Assembly (NCBI RefSeq): GCF_947488835.1
Contig: NZ_CANLBK010000001.1
Coordinates: 434,001 to 498,000 of the forward strand
Length of the DNA stretch: 64,000 nucleotides
Reading direction: 5' to 3'
Source: an uncultured Marinobacter sp.
Lineage (GTDB): Bacteria > Pseudomonadota > Gammaproteobacteria > Pseudomonadales > Oleiphilaceae
Below are positions 9,617 to 18,340 of the stretch, piece after piece (position 1 is the first letter of the stretch; each line of letters begins with the position of its first letter). The notes below the pieces were generated by a model. That model searched no databases. It was not told the DNA's origin and was given only the letters and a program-made list of their open reading frames with translations. The position numbers and the translations under genes were made by a program.

Positions 9617-10170
9617 TAAGCGGTGGGCTTGAAACCCTTCTTACGAACCCGATACTGAGCGACGGATGTAGCAACGTGATTGCCTTCCATATCGCGCAGC
9701 TCCCCGGTTAGGCTGAACTTCGCCCGACCAGTCGCGTCTGCATCCGCAAGAATCCCCGCCACTTCTTCCGGCGATAGCTCAAACTCAACGGTCACATCGG
9801 AATTGGCGGGCAGCAGAAACTGCAGGGTCATTTCTTTCAGGATTGGCGTATAGGCAGGGCCAAGATCAAACAAAGTGAGCACACCACCCGGAATCTCCGC
9901 CACAAGAAAGTAAGCCCCGGCGTACAGGCTGCCAAAGTGGTTCTTGTTACCTTTAAGCTGAATGCGCGCTCGCACGTAGCCCGGACGAACCTCTTCAACA
10001 CTGAATCGATTTCGGGGTGCGAACGGAATCGACATCCCTATGAGGCGGTTAACGGCGGCGTAGCCCCCGGTTTTCTTCAACCACTCGACGGGTTGCGCCA
10101 AGGTTGCCTTAGGATCAGTGGTGGAAATCCATTGACCAGTGGCCCCGATAATACTGTCTATAAACGCCAT
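9616..10170 (-). CDS. DUF4442 hotdog-fold protein
   Basis: A 184-residue protein of the DUF4442 family, related to hotdog-fold acyl-CoA thioesterases. Supporting segments are the FSVEEVRPGYVRARIQLKGNKNH strand pair, the HFGSLYAGAYFLVAEIPGG helix typical of the hotdog core (about 80-98), and late strands with VATSVAQYRVRKK. No catalytic acid is certain. The family's substrate is unsettled; YiiD-C-like thioesterase activity is a reasonable guess. It stands alone, converging on recQ. Confidence 0.78.
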   Translation of the reverse strand: MAFIDSIIGATGQWISTTDPKATLAQPVEWLKKTGGYAAVNRLIGMSIPFAPRNRFSVEEVRPGYVRARIQLKGNKNHFGSLYAGAYFLVAEIPGGVLTLFDLGPAYTPILKEMTLQFLLPANSDVTVEFELSPEEVAGILADADATGRAKFSLTGELRDMEGNHVATSVAQYRVRKKGFKPTA

Positions 10171-10426
10171 TATTCTGCTCCGAAAGTTTTATTGAAGCGG
10201 ATCATTACAATGCCGAACACACATCGCAACACTCTTTTACATTTTTGTGGAGAGATTTGGCGGCTCTCCGGAGAATTCTGATCTAAAGTGTCATTACTCG
10301 GAACCATTGCTATAACGTCACAGCAGCCGGCTTTCGCTTGCTGGAATGGATTCGGAACATTTCACAAGGATTCGGATAGTGCCATATGCCCACGTCATTC
10401 TGACCTGTGGCCACGCAGGCCCAAGA

Positions 10427-11329
10427 GTGCTTGTTGCCACCAGGTTTTCTCTGAGGCTCTTTTGTGCGCTTATGTTGAGTGGCTTTGTTCAGGCAAACCC
10501 GGCGCAGCCCCCTGATCAGGAGTATGTTCTCTGGTATCGGAATTACGATAGCCCCGCTATCCATGCGCTGGTTACTCTGGCATTGGAAAAAACACCCGAG
10601 TATGGAGAGTTCCGCATCATCCGGAGCCAGGAGCTTAGCCAGGGACGCGCATTGCGCGAACTGGCCCGAGGCGTTAACCGTATGGTGGATATCGCCAATG
10701 TGGCGACATCGGCAGAGCGGGAGCAGTTTTTGACGCCTGTGCCCGTGCCTGTAGATGGAGGGTTGCTTGGTTTTCGCGTGTGCGTGGTGATGCCAGAAAG
10801 CCTGTCACTGTTTGAGGATATCCACTCCCTCGACGATCTTCGCGAAAGTGGTGTACGAATTGGTCAAGGTGATCACTGGCCAGACACACCAATTCTCAGA
10901 AACAACGAAATACCTGTGATCACCCACTCTCGTTATGAAATTCTATTTGGAATGTTGAGAAAACACCGTTTCGACTGCTTTGCCAGAGGTGTCAGTGAGG
11001 TGATTAACGACCTGCAAATGGAAAACGACCCAGAAATGACGGTAGAACCCAACCTTGTGCTGGCCTACCCCATGCCCTCGTACCTGTTTGTGGGTCCGGA
11101 AGACCAGGTAACAGCGCACCGTTTGCAACTGGGAATGGAGCGCGCTATCCGTGATGGCAGCTTTGGTGTGTTTCTTGATCAGTATTATGGTGAGGCAGTC
11201 GCCACCCTCAATCTGGACAAGCGCACGATCATCGTTCTGGATAACCCTTTCCTGAGCGAGGAATCAGGCAACATTGGCCGCGATACACTGAATAACCTGC
11301 GCTGGCGCATTGAGTTGCTTCGCAACTGA
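10427..11329 (+). CDS. Periplasmic solute-binding-like protein (type 2 fold), function unknown
   Basis: About 300 residues if started at GTG 10427, which puts a plausible signal peptide (LVATRFSLRLFCALMLSGFVQA) at the N-terminus. An ATG at 10346 would add 27 residues with no signal-like character. After cleavage the chain begins NPAQPPDQEY. Blocks such as ELSQGRALRELARG, GFRVCVVMPES, LDDLRESGVRIGQGDHWPDT and RFDCFARGVSEV resemble amino-acid-type solute-binding proteins and diverged sensors. No transporter genes adjoin it. It faces a chemoreceptor gene convergently with a 7-bp gap, so a periplasmic ligand-presenting role is conceivable but unproven. Confidence 0.6.
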   Translation: MLVATRFSLRLFCALMLSGFVQANPAQPPDQEYVLWYRNYDSPAIHALVTLALEKTPEYGEFRIIRSQELSQGRALRELARGVNRMVDIANVATSAEREQFLTPVPVPVDGGLLGFRVCVVMPESLSLFEDIHSLDDLRESGVRIGQGDHWPDTPILRNNEIPVITHSRYEILFGMLRKHRFDCFARGVSEVINDLQMENDPEMTVEPNLVLAYPMPSYLFVGPEDQVTAHRLQLGMERAIRDGSFGVFLDQYYGEAVATLNLDKRTIIVLDNPFLSEESGNIGRDTLNNLRWRIELLRN

Positions 11330-11336
11330 GCCTCAA

Positions 11337-13223
11337 TCAAACCCGAAAGCGAGATACGTTGCCGTCGAGGGTGTGGCCAATCTTTTCGATATGCCCGCTA
11401 TAAACATCGTTTTCACTTGCGGCTGCAGCGGCTTCCTGGCCTTGATCCGCAATACGGGTAATCGACGAATTCAGCTCTTCCGTTACCGATGTTTGCTCCT
11501 CAGAGGCAGTGGCAATCTGAGAGGTCATCTCGCTAATGGCGGTAATGGCGCCAGTAATACGGTTCAGGGAGTCCATGGCATCCTGAGCTTTTTCCATGCT
11601 CACGTTAGACACCGCGGTTGATGCTTTCATTACCTCTACCGCGTCATTGGCACCCGTCTGCAGACGCTCAATCATATTGTTGATTTCTTCAGTGCTTGTT
11701 TGAGTGCGCCTTGCAAGGTTTCTTACTTCATCGGCCACCACTGCAAAACCGCGGCCAGCATCCCCTGCCCGCGCCGCTTCAATGGCAGCGTTCAGTGCCA
11801 ACAGGTTGGTCTGCTCAGCAATGCCTTGAATAACTTCCAGTACGGTTGTAATGGAGGCAACATCGCGCCCCAATGAGTCGATGACCTCGGCAGCCGCGCT
11901 TACTTCGTGGGATAGCTTCTGCACCGCATCCCGCGAGGCAGACATGGTTTCCAGCGATGCACGACTGTCGTCATCAGCAGTGTTGGATGCATCTGCGGTT
12001 TGCTGAGCATTTTGTGCAATTTCATGCGCCGCTGCGGACATCTCGTTTATCGCCGCCGCTACCATATCGATTTCGGCCTGCTGATTTTCAACGCTGCTGC
12101 GGCTAGTCTTGGCTGTATTTCTCAGGGCCGTTACGTTGGTGGCCAGTTCACCGCTTCCCTGTTGGACTTCACGAACAACCTGATGGATTTTACCGACAAA
12201 CTGATTAAAGCTTGCAGCCAACTGCCCAAATTCATCACGGGCGCTGTCATCCAGGCGCTGGGTAAGATCAGCATCGTTTGATCCAATGTCTGCCATGGCA
12301 GCATTCAACCTGCGTACGGGTGCCATCAAGGTGCGAATTCCCAGATGAAGCACAACGAGCGACACCAAAAGCCCAACGATTGCGATAATCGCGCCGGTTA
12401 CCATGGCGCTTCGCACAGGGGCGTTTATTTTATCCTGGTTAACGAAGGTACCCAGATACCAGTCAACACCACGGGCACTGCTGATTGAGTGAAAGCTGGC
12501 GCTCCAGGCAGAGCCTTCCTGCTCATAGCTGTGCACGTCTTTGTTCAGCTTTGGAGCCTCACCAAGCAGTAAGCTGATTTTTTTGCCAATCAGGCTTTTG
12601 TTCGGATGGTACAGAACTGTGCCGTCTTTACTGATCAGAGCTGCATAGCCGGTGCCTGCCAGGTTAATCACTGACAACATTTGCTCAATGGCATTGAGTG
12701 TAATATCCGCGCCGGCAACGCCTTGATACGGCCCACGCTTCACAGGCGCGAAGGTTGAGATAACAATCTCGCCGGTTCCAGCGTCGAGATAAGGCGTCGT
12801 AAAGGATGCACGCCCGAGGTCCATGGCCCTCTTGTACCAGGGGCGAGTGCGAGGATCATAGCCTTCAGGCAATGCATCGGTGTCAGCCTGGGTTTTCCTC
12901 AGCATGAAGCCATCGGCACGGCCAACGTACACATCCTTGAAATTGCCGCCGGTTGAAATCGCCTGTAACAACGTATGTGCCTGTGAATCGTCTGACACTG
13001 TTTCGAGGGCTTTAGCTGTTGATTCAGTCATTACAAGGCGGGTGTTGAGCCATTCAGCAATACTCGACGTATTCTGTTCCGCTGTGTTTTCGATTAAGGA
13101 ATCCACATAGGTATGCGATGTATTCTGCAGACGGAGGTTTCCGGAAATGGTAAAGGCCGCCATCACCAATATCAGGAGAATGCTGAAGGTGACCTGTAGT
13201 TTTTGACCAAATGTAAGATGCAC
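11337..13223 (-). CDS. Methyl-accepting chemotaxis protein with dCache-type sensor
   Basis: A 628-residue transmembrane chemoreceptor. Order: a transmembrane helix (about 10-30), a periplasmic double-Cache-like sensor (about 35-270, with [11 protein letters not shown] and [12 protein letters not shown]), a second helix (about 275-300), HAMP (about 300-355) and a long cytoplasmic signalling hairpin. The hairpin tip carries [20 protein letters not shown] and [14 protein letters not shown], which contact CheA/CheW. There is no C-terminal CheR/CheB tether pentapeptide. GTG 13223 is chosen because CAGGAG lies 6 nt upstream and the sigma-28 promoter at 13251-13277 would start the transcript inside the longer frame opening at 13247. 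Ligand unknown. Confidence 0.92.
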   Translation of the reverse strand: MHLTFGQKLQVTFSILLILVMAAFTISGNLRLQNTSHTYVDSLIENTAEQNTSSIAEWLNTRLVMTESTAKALETVSDDSQAHTLLQAISTGGNFKDVYVGRADGFMLRKTQADTDALPEGYDPRTRPWYKRAMDLGRASFTTPYLDAGTGEIVISTFAPVKRGPYQGVAGADITLNAIEQMLSVINLAGTGYAALISKDGTVLYHPNKSLIGKKISLLLGEAPKLNKDVHSYEQEGSAWSASFHSISSARGVDWYLGTFVNQDKINAPVRSAMVTGAIIAIVGLLVSLVVLHLGIRTLMAPVRRLNAAMADIGSNDADLTQRLDDSARDEFGQLAASFNQFVGKIHQVVREVQQGSGELATNVTALRNTAKTSRSSVENQQAEIDMVAAAINEMSAAAHEIAQNAQQTADASNTADDDSRASLETMSASRDAVQKLSHEVSAAAEVIDSLGRDVASITTVLEVIQGIAEQTNLLALNAAIEAARAGDAGRGFAVVADEVRNLARRTQTSTEEINNMIERLQTGANDAVEVMKASTAVSNVSMEKAQDAMDSLNRITGAITAISEMTSQIATASEEQTSVTEELNSSITRIADQGQEAAAAASENDVYSGHIEKIGHTLDGNVSRFRV

Positions 13224-13250
13224 GGCGTACTCCTGAATATGTTTCATTGA

Positions 13251-13277
13251 TTAACGGCGGTCTGTGCGAACTCTTTA
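13251..13277 (-). promoter_or_regulatory. Sigma-28 (FliA) promoter of the chemoreceptor
   Basis: On the minus strand, TAAAGAGT (13270-13277), an 11-nt spacer, and GCCGTTAA (13251-13258) match the flagellar consensus TAAAGTTT-N11-GCCGATAA at 6/8 and 7/8 positions with exact spacing. Transcription should begin near 13244, about 20 nt before the GTG start and upstream of its CAGGAG site. This ties the receptor to late flagellar gene control. Confidence 0.75.
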
Positions 13278-13337
13278 ATGCCTTCTGATAAACTTGTTTC
13301 GAACATTCATTTCACCGCCGTACAGGAGCCCCACTGA

Positions 13338-14858
13338 ATGGCCCATGAAGAGCTGCACCTAAATCTCCGCAACCTGAAGCTTGATGATTATGAACAGCTC
13401 CAGGTACTCATGGATCGGGTTTACGACGACATTGGCGGGGCTTGGCCCAAAGACACCATAAAGGCACTGGTCGAACAGTTCCCCGACGGTCAGATTTGCA
13501 TTGAAGATAACGGCCAGCTGGTGGCCGTGGCTCTGACAGTTTCGGTCAAGTATGAGCGTTTCAGTAACCCTCACACCTATGACGACTTGATTCTGAGCAA
13601 TGAGCAAATCCGTCATAACCCGAAGGGCGACTCGCTTTATGGGCTGGATGTGTTTATTCATCCTGAATATCGCGGCTACCGGCTTGGTCGCCGGCTGTAC
13701 GAAGCGCGCAAGGAACTTTGCCGCTCGATCAACCTGCGCGCCATTTTGGCTGGTGGGCGTATACCGGGCTATCACAAGTATTCAGAGCAGTACTCCCCTG
13801 CCGAATACATAGATCGCGTTGACCGCAAGGATATCTACGACCCGATTCTGAGCTTTCAGCTTTCCAATGATTTCCAGGTTACGCGTTTGATGCACAAGTA
13901 TCTGCCTGAGGATGAGAAATCTCTGGGGTATGCGACTTTACTGGAATGGCGGAACATTCTTTATACCCCACCCTCCTCAGTATTGAACGAAAAGAAAACC
14001 CAGGTACGTATGGGCGCCGTTCAGTGGCAAATGCGTGAGTTCGGCTCAGTCGAGGAAGTGCTGGAGCAAGTTGAGTACTTTGTGGACGCCCTCTCTGATT
14101 ACAAGAGTGACTTCGCGCTCTTCCCGGAGTTTTTCAACGCGCCCCTAATGGGCTTGACCGATCAGGTTGATCAAACCCGAGCCATACGGTTCCTCGCCGG
14201 CTTTACGCAGCAGTTCCGGGATCGTATGTCAGAGATGGCGGTGAGCTATAACATCAACATTATCACCGGCTCCATGCCTCTGCTGGAGAACGACCGGGTC
14301 TATAACGTGTCCTATCTTTGCCATCGTGATGGCCGGGTAGACGAACAGCGCAAAATCCACATTACCCCTCACGAACGCCGCGACTGGGTTGTTGAAGGCG
14401 GAAACAAGTTCGAAGTATTCGATACAGATTCAGGGCGGGTTGCGATCCTTATCTGTTATGACATTGAATTCCCCGAGCTTGGGCGAATTGCCGCCATGAA
14501 GGAAGTCGACATCATCTGCGTACCCTTCTGGACAGATACCAAAAACGGGTATTTGAGGGTTCGCCATTGCGCCCAGGCCAGGGCTATTGAAAACGAGTGC
14601 TATGTGGTCATCACGGGCAGCGTCGGGAACTTGCCGAAAGTGGAAAACCTGGATGTGCAGTACGCTCAGTCATCGGTATTTTCGCCGTCTGATTTCGCCT
14701 TCCCACACGATGCAGTGATGGCTGAAACAACACCCAATACCGAGATGATCATGTTCTCCGATATGGATCTGGAAAAGCTCACACTGGTACGCAATGAAGG
14801 GTCAGTTACCAACCTTAAAGACCGTAGAATTGATATGTATGAAATTATCACCCGATAG
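13338..14858 (+). CDS. GNAT acetyltransferase / carbon-nitrogen hydrolase fusion
   Basis: A 506-residue two-domain protein. Residues 8-215 form a GNAT domain, with acetyl-CoA loop HPEYRGYRLGRRLYEAR at about 108-124. Residues 223-500 form a nitrilase-superfamily amidohydrolase with the full catalytic triad: Glu264 in FPEFF, Lys339 in QRKIHI and Cys373 in LICYDIEFPE. This fused architecture occurs in other bacteria. The nitrilase half should hydrolyse an amide and the GNAT half should move an acyl group, so joint processing of one amide metabolite is likely, but the substrate is unknown. The gene stands alone, divergent from the chemoreceptor. Confidence 0.9.
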   Translation: MAHEELHLNLRNLKLDDYEQLQVLMDRVYDDIGGAWPKDTIKALVEQFPDGQICIEDNGQLVAVALTVSVKYERFSNPHTYDDLILSNEQIRHNPKGDSLYGLDVFIHPEYRGYRLGRRLYEARKELCRSINLRAILAGGRIPGYHKYSEQYSPAEYIDRVDRKDIYDPILSFQLSNDFQVTRLMHKYLPEDEKSLGYATLLEWRNILYTPPSSVLNEKKTQVRMGAVQWQMREFGSVEEVLEQVEYFVDALSDYKSDFALFPEFFNAPLMGLTDQVDQTRAIRFLAGFTQQFRDRMSEMAVSYNINIITGSMPLLENDRVYNVSYLCHRDGRVDEQRKIHITPHERRDWVVEGGNKFEVFDTDSGRVAILICYDIEFPELGRIAAMKEVDIICVPFWTDTKNGYLRVRHCAQARAIENECYVVITGSVGNLPKVENLDVQYAQSSVFSPSDFAFPHDAVMAETTPNTEMIMFSDMDLEKLTLVRNEGSVTNLKDRRIDMYEIITR

Positions 14859-14974
14859 CTGTTGAAGAACAGGGTTAAAGGTTTATCGTACGGCACTGAT
14901 GGCGTTGCAAATCCCGATTTCAGTGTCTATTGTTTAATCAATATCCAAACCGGATCTGTAGAGACTTGGTATTC

Positions 14975-15373
14975 ATGAACGAAGCGTTGCCCGATCTTAT
15001 TGCCCGATTCACAATTCGGCACGGTCTGTTCCGTAAGGAACGGGTTGATGCTGCGCTTTTTGAACTGGACTCTTACGGGTGCGTTATGAAGACGGACAAG
15101 ATGTTCAATCCAGGCGATACAGTCACGCTCGATCTGATTATGGACATGCCGTTTGATAAAATCCGGGCGGAGAATGTGTCTGGGTTGATTACTGAACGCA
15201 GAAAGCACTGCAGCAACTTTTTTTATTCGATCGACTTTTCCGATTTAAAGTCAGACGGTGACACCACTCTTGAAGAAAAATTACGCCGTATCAGAGAGGT
15301 GCTTTCCAAAAAGCAGTCGTTGAAGTCACGACGTTCCTCGGGTTCTGTGTCCAACATGCGGCATATAGCCTGA
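14975..15373 (+). CDS. PilZ-like domain protein (tentative)
   Basis: A 132-residue protein from ATG 14975; the frame is open to 14930 but only with a TTG. The layout resembles a PilZ c-di-GMP-binding domain: a basic stretch FRKERVDAALFELDSYGC near residues 19-36 could stand for the RxxxR and DxSxxG elements, followed by PGDTVTLDLIMD and FFYSIDFSDL strands. The second motif is imperfect, so c-di-GMP binding is uncertain. The C-terminus is basic and Ser-rich (KKQSLKSRRSSGSVS). It lies 38 bp before the phasin-like gene on the same strand and may share its transcript. Confidence 0.55.
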   Translation: MNEALPDLIARFTIRHGLFRKERVDAALFELDSYGCVMKTDKMFNPGDTVTLDLIMDMPFDKIRAENVSGLITERRKHCSNFFYSIDFSDLKSDGDTTLEEKLRRIREVLSKKQSLKSRRSSGSVSNMRHIA

Positions 15374-15411
15374 TTCCTATCCGTTCTACCCGCCTGCAAG
15401 GAGTCAATACC

Positions 15412-16062
15412 ATGGCGAAAAATGCCAAATCGAGCGTTGATAAAATTGTAAAGAAGGTCAACAAAGAATTTGAAAAAACCTCCGCCCAGATAGAAACTTT
15501 GATCAACGATGCAATGAAGCACTTCGACTCTCTGCAGCATCAGGTTCAAGACCCGGTGCGCAGATTACTGAAAGAAGTGGATGAGCTTCGTGAGCGCGAA
15601 ATGAAGCGCTTTAGTGATGAGTTTGAGCGCCGGCTGGAAGAGTTCCACGAACTGCAATCCAACATTCTCGAGCGTTTGGGTGTTGCGTCCAAAGAAGATA
15701 TTCGCAAAGCCGAGAAAGAGAGCAAGAAGCAGCTCAAGAAAGCGCCTGCTAAAAGTACTACTGCCAAAGAAACCAAGGCCAAAGCACCTGCGGTCAAAAA
15801 AGCCGCACCTAAAAAGGCAGCAGCCAAAAAGCCCGCAGCAAAGAAAGCACCGGCAGCCAAGGCTAAGAAAGCCGCGGATAGAAGCGATCTTACCTTGGTT
15901 AAAGGCATTGGGCCTGCCACAGCCAAAAAGATGAAAGACGCCGGCATTACCTCCATTGACCAGATTGCCAATCCATCGGCAGCAGACACGGAAAAGCTGA
16001 AGGCTTTCTCCAGCATCAAGGGGTTCGACCAACTCACGGCCGAAGCTAAGAAAATTAACTGA
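15412..16062 (+). CDS. Phasin-like N-terminus / Lys-Ala-rich linker / helix-hairpin-helix protein
   Basis: A 216-residue protein with three parts. Residues 1-95 are a charged amphipathic helix region (VKKVNKEFEKTSAQIETLIN ... LQSNILERLGVASKEDI) of the PhaF/PhaI phasin type. Residues 100-160 are an Ala-Lys-Pro repeat region like the DNA-binding tail of PhaF and histone H1-like proteins. Residues 162-216 hold a helix-hairpin-helix unit (LTLVKGIGPATAKKMKDAG) of the kind that binds DNA non-specifically. CAAGGAGT precedes the start. The stop TGA shares its A with the ATG of the selD fusion, so the two are translationally coupled. A PHA-granule or nucleoid role is expected from the domains; the tie to selD is unexplained. 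Confidence 0.8.
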   Translation: MAKNAKSSVDKIVKKVNKEFEKTSAQIETLINDAMKHFDSLQHQVQDPVRRLLKEVDELREREMKRFSDEFERRLEEFHELQSNILERLGVASKEDIRKAEKESKKQLKKAPAKSTTAKETKAKAPAVKKAAPKKAAAKKPAAKKAPAAKAKKAADRSDLTLVKGIGPATAKKMKDAGITSIDQIANPSAADTEKLKAFSSIKGFDQLTAEAKKIN

Positions 16063-18338
16063 TGCGAGCGCCTGAGCAGCCTGTATTACGGGACATTGTC
16101 CTGATTGGCGGCGGGCACAGCCACGTCGGGGTACTGAAACGGTTTGCAATGAAACCCGTTCCCGGCGTGCGCTTAACCCTCATCTGCCGTGACACCCACA
16201 CACCCTATTCCGGAATGCTGCCAGGTTATGTGGCTGGGCATTACAGCTACGACGATGTTCACATCGACCTCAGTCGCCTCGCGGAATTTGCCGGCGCACG
16301 ATTTTATCGCTCCGAAGCCATCGGCATAGATCGCAACAGCAAGCGCGTGATCTGCAAAGGCCGGCCGGATGTGCCTTACGACATACTCTCGATCAACATT
16401 GGCTCCTCTCCCAGAGTGAATGAGGTTGAGGGCGCTTCTGAATTCGCGGTGCCTGTCAAACCAATCACAGGTTTCAATAATCGATGGCTTGCTCTGCTCT
16501 CCCGTATCGAGAATCACCAAGGCCCCCTGACTATTGGTGTTGTAGGTGCAGGTGCAGGAGGCGTAGAACTTACACTTGCCATGCAGTTTCGCCTCAAGAG
16601 CGAGTTGGAAAAACGTGGGCGGGATTCCGATCAGCTGCACTTCCATTTATTTGATGCAGCCAAAGAAATTCTTCCGACCCACAACACCAAAGTGCGTGAG
16701 ATATTCCGAAAGACACTCGCTGATCGTGGTGTAAAACTCCACCTTGGCTCTCCGGTAGAAAAAGTCAGCGACGGGCTATTGCGCATGGCCTCAGGTGAGA
16801 CCCAGCAGGTAGATGAAGTGCTTTGGGTTACCCGAGCTGGCGGGCCAGCCTGGCTGCAAGAAACCGGCCTGGCGCTGGACGACGGCCTGTTCCTGCGGGT
16901 ACGTGATACCTTGCAGGTTGAAAACGACGACAGCATTTTCGCCACCGGTGATATAGCCAACGTGGTTAACCACCCCCGAGAGAAAGCTGGCGTGTTTGCA
17001 GTGCGCCAAGGTCCACCGCTGGCTGACAATCTCAAACGCATGGCATTGGGCAAAGCACCAAAAGATTTCAGTCCCCAGAAAAAATGGTTGGCGCTGATCA
17101 GCACCGGTGACAAGTATGCGGTAGCCTCCCGTGGCGATATGCAGTTTGATGGCCCCTTGGTGTGGCGATGGAAAGACTGGATCGACCGTCGGTTCATGGA
17201 AAAATTCACCGACCTTCCTCCCATGGAAGAATCTGGCGCCCTGCCCGATACCGCAGCCGCCCAGAATCCTGAGGAGGCATCCCAGGCCATTTCTGCAGTT
17301 GCCATGCGCTGCGGTGGGTGCGGTGCCAAGGTAGGCAGTACGGTGCTTTCGCGAGCGCTAGGCGAGCTACGCCCCATTGATCGGGACGATATTATTATCG
17401 GCCTGCATGCGCCGGATGACGCCGCTGTGCTGAGAGTGCCGCCAGGGAAAGCGGTGGTGCATACCGTCGACTTTTTCCGGGCTTTTATTGACGACCCTTA
17501 CACGTTTGGTCGCGTTGCCGCCAACCACGCCTTGGGCGACGTTTTTGCCATGGGAGCTGAAGCCCAGAGTGCAACGGCAGTGGCAACGGTGCCTTATGGT
17601 ATCGAATCCAAGGTGGAAGACGTTGTTTTCCAGATGATGTCTGGTGCCGTGGATGTACTGAATGAAGCCGGCTGTGCGCTGGTGGGCGGTCATACAGGTG
17701 AGGGCCAGGAACTTGCACTGGGCTTTGCCGTTAATGGCCTGATCGATCCGGATGAAGTGATGAGCAAAGGCGGCTTGCGCGCTGGCGATGTGCTCATTAT
17801 CACCAAGCCGATCGGCACCGGAACGCTCTTTGCAGCCCACGCCCGCTTGGCGGCCAAAGGTCGTTGGATCGATTCTGCCCTCGCCTCCATGGTGCAGTCG
17901 AACAAAGCGGCAGCGGACTGTCTGCGCCGTTCGGGCTCAAAAGCCTGTACCGATGTGACCGGTTTCGGATTACTGGGACACCTGGTTGAAATGACTCGGC
18001 CATCCGGTGTGGATGCGGAATTGGATCTCTCTGCTATTCCCATCCTTCCGGGTGCGGAAGAAACCGCTGCGGCAGGCATTCTCAGTTCCCTTCAGCCAGC
18101 CAACATACGCTTGCGTCGTGGTATTCGGGATCAGGAAAAATGGGTGAATCACCCACGCTATCCACTGATTTTTGACCCACAAACCGCGGGTGGCTTGTTG
18201 GCGAGTATTTCGGCCGATAAAGCAGAAGAGTGTGTTCGAGAGCTAAAAGCCCTCGGCTACCCGCATACCGCCATAATCGGTCGGGTAACCCCGCAGGATG
18301 AAAGCGGGCCAATCGAGCCGATTACGTTGAAAGATTGA
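16062..18338 (+). CDS. selD: Pyridine-nucleotide-disulfide-type oxidoreductase fused to selenophosphate synthase
   Basis: A 758-residue fusion. Residues 10-385 are an NADH dehydrogenase/SQR-like FAD oxidoreductase with FAD loop GGGHSH (16-21), NAD loop GAGAGG (162-167) and ATGD (294-297). Residues 412-758 are selenide, water dikinase, which makes selenophosphate from selenide and ATP. The catalytic segment is CGGCGAK, with Cys420 and Lys423 aligning to E. coli Cys17/Lys20; Cys417 is an extra nearby Cys. Other SelD landmarks are GGHTGEGQELALG and TDVTGFGLLGHL. It uses Cys, not Sec. The oxidoreductase half may feed reduced selenium to SelD (inference). The gene starts inside the stop of the phasin-like gene and converges on senB with a 2-bp gap. 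Confidence 0.95.
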   Translation: MRAPEQPVLRDIVLIGGGHSHVGVLKRFAMKPVPGVRLTLICRDTHTPYSGMLPGYVAGHYSYDDVHIDLSRLAEFAGARFYRSEAIGIDRNSKRVICKGRPDVPYDILSINIGSSPRVNEVEGASEFAVPVKPITGFNNRWLALLSRIENHQGPLTIGVVGAGAGGVELTLAMQFRLKSELEKRGRDSDQLHFHLFDAAKEILPTHNTKVREIFRKTLADRGVKLHLGSPVEKVSDGLLRMASGETQQVDEVLWVTRAGGPAWLQETGLALDDGLFLRVRDTLQVENDDSIFATGDIANVVNHPREKAGVFAVRQGPPLADNLKRMALGKAPKDFSPQKKWLALISTGDKYAVASRGDMQFDGPLVWRWKDWIDRRFMEKFTDLPPMEESGALPDTAAAQNPEEASQAISAVAMRCGGCGAKVGSTVLSRALGELRPIDRDDIIIGLHAPDDAAVLRVPPGKAVVHTVDFFRAFIDDPYTFGRVAANHALGDVFAMGAEAQSATAVATVPYGIESKVEDVVFQMMSGAVDVLNEAGCALVGGHTGEGQELALGFAVNGLIDPDEVMSKGGLRAGDVLIITKPIGTGTLFAAHARLAAKGRWIDSALASMVQSNKAAADCLRRSGSKACTDVTGFGLLGHLVEMTRPSGVDAELDLSAIPILPGAEETAAAGILSSLQPANIRLRRGIRDQEKWVNHPRYPLIFDPQTAGGLLASISADKAEECVRELKALGYPHTAIIGRVTPQDESGPIEPITLKD

Positions 18339-18340
18339 AT

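Noticed and set aside
16631..17377. A 248-codon open frame opposite the selD fusion
   Set aside because: Antisense to well-supported coding sequence with Ser/Arg-rich, low-quality composition.
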